A stretch of 64,000 nucleotides of DNA. Source: Verrucomicrobiaceae bacterium (lineage in GTDB: Bacteria; Verrucomicrobiota; Verrucomicrobiia; Verrucomicrobiales; Verrucomicrobiaceae). This document shows, piece by piece, positions 25,834 to 35,800 of the stretch. The translations under genes were made by a program, and so were the position numbers. Under the pieces are notes generated by a model that saw only the letters and a program-made list of their open reading frames with translations, was not told the origin of the DNA and made no database searches. The DNA is taken from NCBI GenBank assembly GCA_947507875.1, contig CANNQP010000001.1, positions 62,001 to 126,000 of the forward strand. Reading direction: 5' to 3'. Numbering within the stretch: position 1 is the stretch's first letter; the number at the start of each line of letters is the position of its first letter.

Positions 25834-27021
25834 ATGCACCTCCCCTTTTGGATTCAGCAGTTTATTCCATGCCTACTACTTTCACCCCTGCTCCACGCCG
25901 AGCAAGCGGCTGACTGGATTTATGCCCGAGGAGACGAAGCGATGCAGGGGCGATCCGATGCAACATTAAATTTTCCGCTAACTCTTGCATGGCAGCACGC
26001 CATGATGGAAAAACCCAAAGGTCAGCCAGAAATGCTGGTAAGCGGCTCAATAATTCGAGGCGGTAAAGTCTATGCAGGTTGCAAGGATGGAAAATTCAGG
26101 TGCCTCAAGCTTGAGAGTGGAGAAAAGCTCTGGGAAGCCACAGGCCGAGGTGCTTTTGACGGAGCTGCCGCCTTCGCGGGCGATCTTGTGATTGCCGGTT
26201 GTCAGGATAGTTTTGTCTATGCTTGGGATGCGGACACTGGAAAAGAGGTGTGGAAACACGAAACCCAAGCCGAAGTACATGCTGCCGCAAACGTTTGGAC
26301 CGACCCCACCACGAAGGCTCAAAAAGTCCTGATTGGTAGCTACGATTACAAGGTCTATTGCCTCGACGCCAAGACTGGCAAGCAAGAATGGGCGGCAGAA
26401 ACAGGCTACTACATCAACGGTGGCGCAGCGGTGGGTGACGGTAAAGTTGTCTTCGGCGGCTGTGATAGCGTTCTCCATGTTCATGACGTCAAAACAGGAA
26501 AAGAGGAGCGCCAAATCGAGGTTGGATCCTACATCGGTAACAATGCTGCTATTTCTGACGGCATCATATATGTCTCTCATTACGGCAATCGCATCGGTGC
26601 TTACAGTTTGGCAGAGGGAGCTAAACTCTGGGAGTATGGGGAGCGAGAATTTGAGTTTTATGCCGCGCCCGCTGTCTGGCAGCAGACGGTCTTTTGCGGC
26701 GGGCGCGACAAGCGATTTCATGCCATCGACCGTGCCACGGGCGCGAAAAGGTGGGAGTATCGCTGCCGAGACCGCATCGACAGCAGTGCCGTGATCTGCG
26801 CGGGCAAGGTTGCAATTTTTGGCGCTGACGACGGATACCTCTACGCTTTAGACGTGAATGACGGCAAGGAAGTCTGGCAATATGAAATCGGCGCAGCCAT
26901 CAAAACCGCACCCGCGGTCGCCGGCGATTATGTGATCGTCGGAGCCGATGACGGTCAGGTTTATGCCTTTAAATCTTCCCCAGCCTCCGCTGCTCCATCC
27001 GCCTCCTCACCCAAGCCATAG
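25834..27021 (+). CDS. Secreted PQQ-like beta-propeller protein 1
   Basis: 395 residues from the ATG at 25834 (MHLPFWIQQF, a signal peptide ending near LLHAEQ). The chain is a run of PQQ/quinoprotein-type beta-propeller blades with the repeated pattern W-x-x-D-x-x-T/D-G-K-x-x-W, e.g. VYAWDADTGKEVWKHE, VYCLDAKTGKQEW, LYALDVNDGKEVWQYE. Whether it binds PQQ cannot be told; many PVC proteins of this kind lack dehydrogenase residues. The next gene downstream encodes a second propeller, 77 bp away, so the pair may act together or come from duplication. Confidence 0.85.
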   Translation: MHLPFWIQQFIPCLLLSPLLHAEQAADWIYARGDEAMQGRSDATLNFPLTLAWQHAMMEKPKGQPEMLVSGSIIRGGKVYAGCKDGKFRCLKLESGEKLWEATGRGAFDGAAAFAGDLVIAGCQDSFVYAWDADTGKEVWKHETQAEVHAAANVWTDPTTKAQKVLIGSYDYKVYCLDAKTGKQEWAAETGYYINGGAAVGDGKVVFGGCDSVLHVHDVKTGKEERQIEVGSYIGNNAAISDGIIYVSHYGNRIGAYSLAEGAKLWEYGEREFEFYAAPAVWQQTVFCGGRDKRFHAIDRATGAKRWEYRCRDRIDSSAVICAGKVAIFGADDGYLYALDVNDGKEVWQYEIGAAIKTAPAVAGDYVIVGADDGQVYAFKSSPASAAPSASSPKP

Positions 27022-27098
27022 TTTGTTTTTGCGTTAGGTGCAGGACTTTCCGCATTGTCGGTTGCGAACTGAGAGGGCTGGCACGTATTTGCAGCTGC

Positions 27099-28301
27099 AT
27101 GAAGCTTCATTTTCCCGTCTGCAGCAGTATTGCCCTTCTTTTCGCGACCGAACCCTCCGTTGCCGCCGATTGGCCCGTATGGAGAGGTCCCAATGGCGAT
27201 GGTATTTCCAAAGAGACAGGTTGGACGCTGGCGGCCGAGCCAAAAACATTATGGGAAGCCGAAGTTGGCTTAGGGTTCTCTTCATTTGTGGTCGCTGGTG
27301 ACAAAGTGCTGACCACAGGCCACGCCGATGGCCAAGATACCGTCTGGTGCCTGGATGCAGCTTCGGGTAAACTCATCTGGAGGCACTCTTACGCTGCCGA
27401 TTTGGGGGACAAATATTACGAGGGGGGCACTTCCAATACCCCGACCATTGATGGCGAGAAAGTGTATCACCTTAGCCGTTGGGGGGATCTGTTTTGCTTT
27501 GAGATCGCTACCGGAAAGGTCATTTGGGAGCGTCAGGTGCAAAAGGAAACCGAGTCTAGTATTCCAGATTGGGGATACGCCGGCGCCCCACTGGTCCAGG
27601 GAAATCTGCTGATCGTCAATGTCGGCAAAGCAGGGATGGGTATCGATAAAGCAACGGGCAAGATCATCTGGAAAAGTGACACCGAGAGCGCAGGCTACTC
27701 CACCCCAGTCGCTTACAGCTCAGGTGGGAAAAAGCTCGCCATCGTTTCCTCTTCCGATGCCTACACGGCCATCCAAATCGAAGACGGAACTCCAGTCTGG
27801 TCCTATCGCTGGGCGACACGCTACGGCGTCAATGCCAGCGACCCCATCGTCAGTGGGGAGCATGTTTTCATCTCAACCGGCTACAACAAGGGCTGCACTT
27901 TGCTGAAAACAAGCGACAGCCAACCCACGAAAATCTGGGAGAGCAAAGTCCTGAAGAACCAATTCAATAGCTCCGTTCTGGTGGGTGATTATCTTTACGG
28001 AATCGATGGCGATCAAAATAGCCGTTGCTCTCTCAAATGCGTCGATCTCATGACCGGCGGTGAAGTCTGGGTCGAAAAGAGCATAGGCTTTGGTTCTCTC
28101 ATGGCCTCCTCTGACGGCCGCCTGATCATCCTCACGGAAAAAGGGGAACTAACCGTCGCCAAAGCCAGTCACAAAGGATACGAAGAGCTATCTCGCGTCC
28201 AAGTGCTCAGTGGACGCTGCTGGAGCGCCCCCGTCCTGGCCAATGGGCGACTTTATGTTCGCAACGCCCCGGGCAAGGTCCTCTGCCTTCAGGCAAAGTG
28301 A
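27099..28301 (+). CDS. Secreted PQQ-like beta-propeller protein 2
   Basis: 400 residues. A signal peptide (MKLHFPVCSSIALLFATEPSVAA) is followed by the WPVWRGPNGDGIS motif typical of PVC outer propeller proteins, then repeated blades (VWCLDAASGKLIWRH, LFCFEIATGKVIWER, VWSYRWATRYG). No heme motif is seen. Probably periplasmic. The sequence differs enough from the neighbouring propeller that it is an old paralogue, if a paralogue at all. Confidence 0.83.
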   Translation: MKLHFPVCSSIALLFATEPSVAADWPVWRGPNGDGISKETGWTLAAEPKTLWEAEVGLGFSSFVVAGDKVLTTGHADGQDTVWCLDAASGKLIWRHSYAADLGDKYYEGGTSNTPTIDGEKVYHLSRWGDLFCFEIATGKVIWERQVQKETESSIPDWGYAGAPLVQGNLLIVNVGKAGMGIDKATGKIIWKSDTESAGYSTPVAYSSGGKKLAIVSSSDAYTAIQIEDGTPVWSYRWATRYGVNASDPIVSGEHVFISTGYNKGCTLLKTSDSQPTKIWESKVLKNQFNSSVLVGDYLYGIDGDQNSRCSLKCVDLMTGGEVWVEKSIGFGSLMASSDGRLIILTEKGELTVAKASHKGYEELSRVQVLSGRCWSAPVLANGRLYVRNAPGKVLCLQAK

Positions 28302-28374
28302 TATCCAGCGCTGACTTTCTGCATTCGGCTGACTCCAGAGCTTGTCAGTCGTGATTCGCCACCTAGATAACAGC

Positions 28375-28713
28375 ATGTCCCTGTCGTTTTATCATCTTCT
28401 CCACCTCCTAGGCTTGATTCTCGTCTTCATCGGCTTCGGTGCCCTATTCACTCCGGATTCACGCCGAGCCATGAAATGGCATGGCATCGGACTACTGATC
28501 AGCCTGATCTCAGGTTTTGGCATGTTGGCCAAATTGGGCATCTTCAAAAGCATGCCCACATGGGTTTGGGCCAAAATCGGCCTCTGGCTCGTGCTAGGCT
28601 TCCTTCCGGTACTCTGTCGCCGTGGCATTCTCCCCGCACGGATGGTCGTTCTCTTGGCGGCGGCCATCGGGGTCGTTCTAGCTTGGCTCGGCTACTTGAA
28701 GCCAGCCTTGTGA
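28375..28713 (+). CDS. Small four-helix integral membrane protein
   Basis: 112 residues from the ATG at 28375 (MSLSFYHLLHLLG), choosing the downstream Met because it puts the first helix at the N terminus. Four hydrophobic segments are visible (about 3-23, 35-55, 58-76, 86-108). The layout is like small SirB/DUF-type membrane proteins, but no diagnostic motif was found. Same strand as the propeller genes and the deacetylase that follows; function unknown. Confidence 0.6.
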   Translation: MSLSFYHLLHLLGLILVFIGFGALFTPDSRRAMKWHGIGLLISLISGFGMLAKLGIFKSMPTWVWAKIGLWLVLGFLPVLCRRGILPARMVVLLAAAIGVVLAWLGYLKPAL

Positions 28714-28754
28714 TGTGCCTTAATTCTGGACCCTAGCCCCTTGTTTCTCCCCAA

Positions 28755-29636
28755 GTGATCTCCCGAAACATGTATCTTAGCATTTGGCTTGGCATTCTTA
28801 TGAGTAGCGCCAGCTGTTCCTCGACGGACCCAAAGCCAGCTTTTCCAGATCATAGCCATAACTTCCCTGCTGGACCAAACTCACTCCTTCAGGAAAACCC
28901 ACTCATCCGCAGGTTCAATCAGCCATCCACTTTTCCCAGCGTGCCCCCCGCAGGAGCACGAATCAGTTATTCTCAGGTGCTAATCAAGCAGCCCGTCGTT
29001 GCCATGACTTTCGACGATGGGCCCCACCCGACGCTCACCCCCAGACTCTTGGACATCCTGAAGGAGCGTAACATCAAATGCACCTTTTTTGTCATCGGCA
29101 AAAACGCCAAAACCTACCCCAAGATCATCCAACGCATGATCGCCGAGGGGCATGAGGTAGCCAACCATACGTGGACGCATTGCAGCCTGACCAGCCGCTC
29201 GGATGCCCAGATCCGTACGGAATTAAAACTGAGCGAAGATGCCCTCATGGAGGTGGCCAACTATCGCCCTCAGCTCATTCGTCCGCCCTACGGAGCGATC
29301 AATACACGCATCAAACAGCTGATGTTCAGCGAATTCGGCTACAGTACGATCATGTGGTCTGTCGATCCTCAAGATTGGCGCCGCCCTGGTGTGTCTGTCG
29401 TCACGAGCCGTCTGGTCAATGGGGCTCATCCCGGTGCCATCATGCTCGCTCATGACATTCACCCTCCCACCATCCAGGCCATGCCAGCCATGTTTGATCA
29501 ACTTTTGGCCAAGGGCTATCAGTTCGTCACGGTCAGCCAACTGCTGAACATGGAAAAAGCAGGCATGCCAGTCGGCGTCGTTGTCCGCCCAGCCGTTCCC
29601 GTCGCTGAGAATGATCCCGTCCCGATGACGCGGTAA
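28755..29636 (+). CDS. Polysaccharide deacetylase (NodB homology), probable lipoprotein
   Basis: 293 residues with a GTG start at 28755; an ATG at 28770 would give a slightly shorter signal. The N terminus is hydrophobic and ends in SSASCSS, a weak lipobox. The NodB domain has the metal site TFDDGPHP, the HTWTH histidine pair (H-x-x-x-H), the RPPYGA motif and the catalytic H in HPGAIMLAHDIH. Such enzymes remove N-acetyl groups from chitin, peptidoglycan or other surface polysaccharides. It lies 41 bp behind the small membrane protein gene. About 160 bp separate it from the dynamin gene. Confidence 0.9.
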   Translation: MISRNMYLSIWLGILMSSASCSSTDPKPAFPDHSHNFPAGPNSLLQENPLIRRFNQPSTFPSVPPAGARISYSQVLIKQPVVAMTFDDGPHPTLTPRLLDILKERNIKCTFFVIGKNAKTYPKIIQRMIAEGHEVANHTWTHCSLTSRSDAQIRTELKLSEDALMEVANYRPQLIRPPYGAINTRIKQLMFSEFGYSTIMWSVDPQDWRRPGVSVVTSRLVNGAHPGAIMLAHDIHPPTIQAMPAMFDQLLAKGYQFVTVSQLLNMEKAGMPVGVVVRPAVPVAENDPVPMTR

Positions 29637-29799
29637 ACTGTAGCGGTAAGGTGGTCCGAATGATGAAGATCACGCCAAGCCAATTCTGGATCGATCTCTG
29701 CTGAGACCATAGCGACATCGACACTGTTCCCCTTCTCTCTCCGCCTCACCCTGAGGAGGCCCCTCCGGTTTAATCCACAGTTTCCAGGTCGTTCCTTCC

Positions 29800-31566
29800 A
29801 TGATTGGCGAAACTTATTTTCAACTACGCTCACGCCTCGACGAACGTCTTCAACGACTCAGCACCTTGTTGCGTGATCTCAATGGAGAGGCTGAATCACA
29901 GGCCATCATCGCCAATCTGAGCGGTAGCCTGCATGAGCCATTCGTCTTTGTCATCGTCGGCGAATGCAAAGTCGGAAAATCTACCTTTCTGAATGCACTG
30001 TTTGGCCAGGAGTTTTCCCAAACAAAAGGCATTTCCGCTGAGGAGAAAATCCTGTTGTATAAATTCGGAACCGAGCCCTGCACCGTGCCCATCACCCCAG
30101 CATTGGATGAGGTTCAAGTGCCAGCCACTTTTTTGCGCGACTTTCACATCGTCGATACGCCTGGCACGAATCGCACCGAAACTGAGCATCAAGAAATCAC
30201 AGATCGCTTCGTCCCCATCTCAGATCTCGTCGTCTTTGTCATCAACGCCATGAACCCCTGGGGGGGCAGCGCTTGGCAATTTCTAGACAACGTGCATCGC
30301 CACTGGATGCGCAACGTGCTCTTCGTTCTCCAGCAGAGTGACCTGCGCACCCCAGAGGAGATGAATGTCATCATCGACTACATGAAGCAGTTGCTTCGGC
30401 AGCGCCACGGGCGGGATTTTCCCATCTTCCCCGTTTCCGCCAAGAAGGCCTACCTGGCTCGCAGCTCAGGCATCGATCGAGAGACCCTCATGAGGGAGAG
30501 TGGTTTTATTCCGCTTGAAGCCCACATCACTGAGGTTGTCGAGCGGAACACCTCTCGCATTCAAAAGCTACTCGGTGCCATTCAACTCGCACGGAAGATC
30601 CTTGCCTCAATGCATGACCGCATCAGCGCGCACGCCACTCAAGCCCAACGTGCAGCCGAAGTCGTTCGTGAAATGAACATCGAAAGGGAGCTGCAAATCG
30701 ACCGCACTTTCAAAAAGATTCTCCCAGGGCTTGATGCCACCCAACAAGATTACCAGGAAAGCTGCATGCACATCGCCGCACTGGCAGAGAAAGCCCTATC
30801 CATCCGTCAGGCTTTTGTCAAAGATGACCCTGAAGATCAAGAACCTTCCAACCCAAAAAAGACGCATCCAACGGGGGCGAATCGAGCCCAGACTCTGGAT
30901 CATCGTTTGTTTCAGAATCTTCAGCATCGCACGGAAGATCACTGGCGGCAGTTCGGTCTCATGATCGAAGAAGACTGCCTCCGATACGACCGCTTTCTTC
31001 ACCACCATGGGCGCGGCACGATCTTCCCCCCCGATGAAAAATTGCCTACAGAAACCGACCCTGAGATCCGCCGCATCTTCGGCGTCCACATCGATTCTAC
31101 GATCAGGCGGTTTGTCCTCAGCTTAAAGCTCGATGAAATCCTCGATCCTGGTCTGCGAGCTGCCCGTCGCCGTGCGCGTTGGGTTCCCTGGTTAGTCACG
31201 TCCACCCTCTTGGGCACTGGCTTGGCCGGCTATCATGAGGGCTGGGCAGGTGCAGGCATTGCCTTTGCAGTCGGCGCCCTGCTCCTCGGCATCACCTTTT
31301 TTATCATCCAACACGCCCTGCAACAGGCCAAACAGGCCCTCACGGGCAGATTAGATCAGTCCTCCCAAGATCTAAACGAGATGCTGACTCATCAGATTCG
31401 CGTCGATATGGAAAGCTTCTTCGGTCGCTTCTTAGAAATCCTAGAGCCAGCCCGTGAAGTCGCCTTCGATCAAGAGCAGCAAATGCTGACCCAAATCCAA
31501 AGACTCGATCACCTCATCGAGGAATTTGAATGCATGGAGCGTGAAGTGCGCGCCTTCGCCAATTAG
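29800..31566 (+). CDS. Bacterial dynamin-like GTPase
   Basis: 588 residues. G1/P-loop GECKVGKST at 54-62, a switch I threonine candidate in the FSQTKGISAEEKI stretch, and G3 DTPGTNRTE near 117. The G4 position reads LQQSDL instead of the usual T/NKxD, so guanine specificity may be relaxed. A hydrophobic hairpin (about 463-505) and charged helices around it resemble the membrane-inserting paddle of bacterial dynamin-like proteins. Such proteins remodel or fuse membranes or protect them under stress. Unlike many, it stands alone without a partner dynamin. It converges with the cupin gene (9 bp). Confidence 0.82.
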   Translation: MIGETYFQLRSRLDERLQRLSTLLRDLNGEAESQAIIANLSGSLHEPFVFVIVGECKVGKSTFLNALFGQEFSQTKGISAEEKILLYKFGTEPCTVPITPALDEVQVPATFLRDFHIVDTPGTNRTETEHQEITDRFVPISDLVVFVINAMNPWGGSAWQFLDNVHRHWMRNVLFVLQQSDLRTPEEMNVIIDYMKQLLRQRHGRDFPIFPVSAKKAYLARSSGIDRETLMRESGFIPLEAHITEVVERNTSRIQKLLGAIQLARKILASMHDRISAHATQAQRAAEVVREMNIERELQIDRTFKKILPGLDATQQDYQESCMHIAALAEKALSIRQAFVKDDPEDQEPSNPKKTHPTGANRAQTLDHRLFQNLQHRTEDHWRQFGLMIEEDCLRYDRFLHHHGRGTIFPPDEKLPTETDPEIRRIFGVHIDSTIRRFVLSLKLDEILDPGLRAARRRARWVPWLVTSTLLGTGLAGYHEGWAGAGIAFAVGALLLGITFFIIQHALQQAKQALTGRLDQSSQDLNEMLTHQIRVDMESFFGRFLEILEPAREVAFDQEQQMLTQIQRLDHLIEEFECMEREVRAFAN

Positions 31567-31575
31567 CCAGGAATC

Positions 31576-32034
31576 TCACGGCTTCAGCATCTTGCACTGA
31601 ACCAACCCCTGACGCACTGAAACCCAGGGCTCCTCACTCGAAACATCTTGAGGGTCGGGCACACTCGACTCCACGTCTCCGAGCTTAGCAGGAGAAAGAA
31701 TCGCCAAAAACACCAGGGGCTCCTCGTGAGGATTGTACGTCGCATGAATCACCCCTGGTGGAATGTGCGCCATCTCCCCCGCCCTGAGGATGCGCTTTTC
31801 TGTGCCTACCCACTGCTCCGCACGACCATAGATGACATAAATGATCTCTTCACGGTGAGGATGAAAATGAAACGGATGGCAATGCATCGGATCCATGTTG
31901 GCACGCACCAACAACAACTTTTCCGCATCCACGAGGTCAGGCCGACAAAGCCATTCATTGTGCGTCCAGGGGTTGGTTTCGCGACTAGCGTCATCGATCT
32001 GAATGAAGCGGGCTGGCATGGAAGTGGGAGTCAT
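31576..32034 (-). CDS. Cupin-domain protein
   Basis: 152 residues from the ATG at 32034 (a longer frame starts 7 codons upstream; MPARF at 32019 is also possible). Both cupin motifs are present: the first with histidines in HFHPHREEIIYVIYGRAE, the second as GEMAHIPPGVIHATYN, which fits G(X)5PxG(X)2H(X)3N exactly. A mononuclear metal site is likely. Substrate unknown; small stand-alone cupins include dioxygenases, isomerases and binding proteins. Confidence 0.82.
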   Translation of the reverse strand: MTPTSMPARFIQIDDASRETNPWTHNEWLCRPDLVDAEKLLLVRANMDPMHCHPFHFHPHREEIIYVIYGRAEQWVGTEKRILRAGEMAHIPPGVIHATYNPHEEPLVFLAILSPAKLGDVESSVPDPQDVSSEEPWVSVRQGLVQCKMLKP

Positions 32035-32055
32035 GGATGGATCAAAAAACAACAA

Positions 32056-32866
32056 AGCACCGCGATTACCATCACTTCTCTTCAGCAGGAAAAACCTTTC
32101 TAAAGCTCCGCTTCACGATTGCCACAGGCCAAACCATCGGGAACGCATTCATTTTGACCTCGCTTTTCTGAAAAAAACCTCCTTTCACGCGCACAAGGCA
32201 TCGCTTCGCTGGTAATGAAACGCCATCGGCCCAAGGGCATGAGATAGTTGGATTACGGCGTTATACCCCGCAACCATCTTTAAGTCGAAAGCTTAAAAAG
32301 CACAGTGGTAAAATTTCATTCACCTGATCATCAATGGCTTGCGACGTATTCGAAGCATCAATGCGTAAATGGATTAAATTCTTTTTATTTTATATAAAAA
32401 TAAATAAGAATTAAACATCAATTCTAAGCTTAACACTCCTTTGGATTAAAGTTATATATCTTATATGATGAGCTTTTGTTGAGTAAATTTCTCATTTTAA
32501 TGCTTGCTGATTCAATTTTTCGGAAGAAAGGCCGCATGGCTTAGGGTCATCCCTTTTGACCTAAATGGCATCAATTCGCCCAGCTCTAGCTCCCCATGAA
32601 CGCCCTTCTCTCGACTTCACTGCGACGCTTGTACGCACTAGCCTCAAGGCATAGACCTTCAAACAAGAGAAAAAAACGTGGAGCCGATTGAGAAAAATCT
32701 GATCATGGATGAGATCTCTAAATAAAGATCAAAATACATCTCCATCCAATTAGGCACAACTCCTGCTCATCAAAGCTTTAGCCTAGACAAAAAGACTGTT
32801 TCAAACGGCTGGCAACTCTGACTCAAACCCTTTGCTGGGTTTTATACATACTTTTTTAAAATACAT
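32056..32866. promoter_or_regulatory. Long AT-rich gene-free leader upstream of the repeat protein
   Basis: About 800 bp with no convincing coding frame. Bases 32361-32510 are strikingly AT-rich against the surrounding sequence. They contain the 9-mer TGGATTAAA twice (32370 and 32442) and a 6-bp inverted repeat AGAATT/AATTCT (32407-32425). The last 40 bases before the start codon are also AT-rich (TTTTTTAAAATACATTT), with no clear Shine-Dalgarno. No riboswitch fold was recognised. A large regulatory region or a relic of decayed sequence are both possible. Confidence 0.4.
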
Positions 32867-32875
32867 TTGTTGAAA

Positions 32876-35800
32876 ATGAAAAATTCCATTTTCCCATCAT
32901 TGTTACTTGCTTCGACGCTTCTGTTGGCCTGCCCCGCTTCAGCGGATTCGCTTCGTCAAAACCAACTCACGACGTCTGAAGACTCAACCCCAGAGGGCCT
33001 GAACAAAACAGATTGGCAGAGCATTCGTGCCGCTCATACCGCCTGGGAGCACAGCTTCATGCCCTTGGAGGGGGGGCGATTTCAGGCGCGCAACAAAGCA
33101 CAGCAGTGGACCACCTTGTTTGATGGGCGCGGTTTCTTAGCCAAACCCAAAGATGCTAACTGGCAGTGGGGGTTGGAGCTGCGAAGCTATGGCTTTGGAA
33201 GCAACCAGACCACCGTGAACAGTCAGCCGACGGTTAAAGCCGATGGCCAGCGCCTCAGCTATCAATGGAACAAGGCGGTGCAGGAGTGGTTTATCAATGA
33301 TGAACGTGGGCTGGAACACGGGTTTACCTTAGATCAGCGACCTGAAGGCGCGTTGCCTGGCGTGGCCCTCGATGTGGTGTTGAGCACTCGTGGCGGCTTG
33401 AAGGCCAGTGTCGCCCCCGATGCCCAGACGGTGTACTTTCGTGATACGGCTGGAGCTCCTTTGGTCAATTACACAGGGCTGAAGGTCTGGGATGCCGACG
33501 GTCAGATCCTTCCCTCCCGTTTCCTTCCTGGCCCTGCAGGCGGCATCGTCTTGCGCGTGGAAGAAAGCGGCGCACGCTACCCCCTCACCATCGATCCCAT
33601 CGCCCAGCAGGCTTATCTCAAAGCCAGCCAAGTCACGGCTGGGGACCAGTTCGGCTACTCTGTATCGGTCAGTGGCGATACCGTGGTGGTTGGAGCAATA
33701 GGTGAAGACAGCAGCACGACGGGCATCAACAGCACGCCCGATGAGGGGGCTCCTAATGCTGGAGCGGCCTATGTCTTTGTGCGCAACCCCAGCAACAACA
33801 CCTGGAGCCAGCAGGCCTACCTCAAAGCCAGCCAAGTCACGACGAATGACCTATTCGGCACCTCGGTATCGGTCAGTGGCGATACCGTGGTGGTTGGGGC
33901 AATCTTTGAAGATAGCAGCACGACGGGCATCAACAGCACGCCCAATGAGGATGTCACTAACTGCGGTGCCGCCTATGTCTTTGTGCGCGACCCGAGCAAC
34001 AACACCTGGAGCCAGCAGGCCTACCTCAAAGCTAGCCAAGTCAATTCAGAAGATCAGTTTGGTTTCTCGGTTGCTGTGAACGGAGATAGCTTGGTTGTAG
34101 GAGCAGTCAATGAGGACAGCAGTACAACTGGCATAGACAACACACCCAATGAGTTAGCTATCGACGCAGGTGCCGCCTATGTCTTTGTGCGCGACCCGAG
34201 CAACAACACCTGGACTCAGCAGGCCTACCTCAAAGCCAGCCAAGTCACGGCAAGTGACCTTTTCGGCTACTCAGTCGCGCTAAGCGGAGATACTGTGGTC
34301 ATCGCAGCTCGCAATGAAGACAGCAGCACGACGGGCATCAACAGCACGCCCAATGAGGTGGCTACTAATGCTGGAGCGGCCTATGTCTTTGTGCGCAACC
34401 CCAGCAACAACACCTGGAGCCAGCAGGCCTACCTCAAAGCCAGCCAAGTCACGGCTGGGGACCAGTTCGGCTACTCAGTGTCGGTCAGTGGCGATACCGT
34501 GGTGGTTGGAGCAATCCGTGAAGACAGCAGTACGACGGGCATCAACAGCGCGCCCGATGAGGGGGCTCCTAATGCTGGAGCGGCCTATATCTTTGTGCGC
34601 AACCCCAGCAACAACACCTGGAGCCAGCAGGCCTACCTCAAAGCCAGCCAAGTCACGACTGCTGACCAGTTCGGCTACTCAGTATCGGTCAGTGGCGATA
34701 CCGTGGTGGTTGGAGCAAACGGTGAAGACAGCAGCACGACGGGCATCAACAGCACGCCCGATGAGGCTACAGATAATGCTGGTGCGGCCTATGTCTTTGT
34801 GCGCAGCAACACCACCTGGAGCCAGCAGGCCTACCTCAAAGCAAGCCAAGTCACGATGTTTGACCAGTTGGGCTTTTCTGTATCGGTCAGTGGTGATACC
34901 GTGGTGGTTGGAGTAGTAAATGAAGACAGCAGCACGACGGGCATCAACAGCACGCCCGCTGAGGGGGCTGTTGATGCTGGGGCGGCTTACATCTTTTCGG
35001 GATTTGGTCCCTCTGCAACAGTGCCAGATGCGCCGACAATCGGGACAGCGACGGCAGGCAATGCCAGCGCGAGCGTGGCTTTCACGGCCCCTTCTAACGA
35101 TGGAGGCTCCGCTATCACGGGTTATACCGTAACCTCGACTCCCGGAGGCATCACGGCGACCGGCAGCAGCTCACCTATTGTGGTCAACGGGCTGACCAAT
35201 GGTACGACTTACACCTTCACCGTCAAAGCCACCAACGCAATGGGGGATAGTGCTGACTCGGCTGCCTCGAATTCGGTGACGCCGATTGCTGCACCTGCGT
35301 TAACTATACGAGGCAATGGTATTCTCATCGCGCCTGCGGATACAACTCCATCCGCAGATGACGGAACCCTTCTAGGTTCTGTGGTGCAGGGCGGGACGCT
35401 AGTCGGAACCTATCATCTTTTCAACACGGGTAATGCGGATCTTAATCTCACCGGCACACCTCGTGTGGAGCTCAGCGGCCCGCATGCCGCCGACTTCCAG
35501 GTGGTGACCGTACCCACCGCCACGTTGCCACAAACCACGGGCACATCGGTGCTTCAGATTCGCTTTCAGCCTCAAACCGTAGGGGTGCGCACAGCGGAAG
35601 TCCGTATCCCCAGCGATGATCCAGATGAGCCCACTTACACCTTTGTCATCCAAGCCACGGCGACCACGCCACCTGGCGGAATCATCGCATTTAGTTCCGA
35701 CGCCTACAAAGTCTCCCAAGGGGCAACGGAGGCTAAACTGACTCTCGTTCGAACGGCCGGCACAGCTGCCACAAGCGTCAGGCTGACGACCATTGATGGC

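Noticed and set aside
33702..34916. Two further open frames (125 and 200 codons) in the repeat region
   Set aside because: They are alternative-frame readings of the 204-nt repeats and share the repeats' periodicity; no signal or motif of their own.
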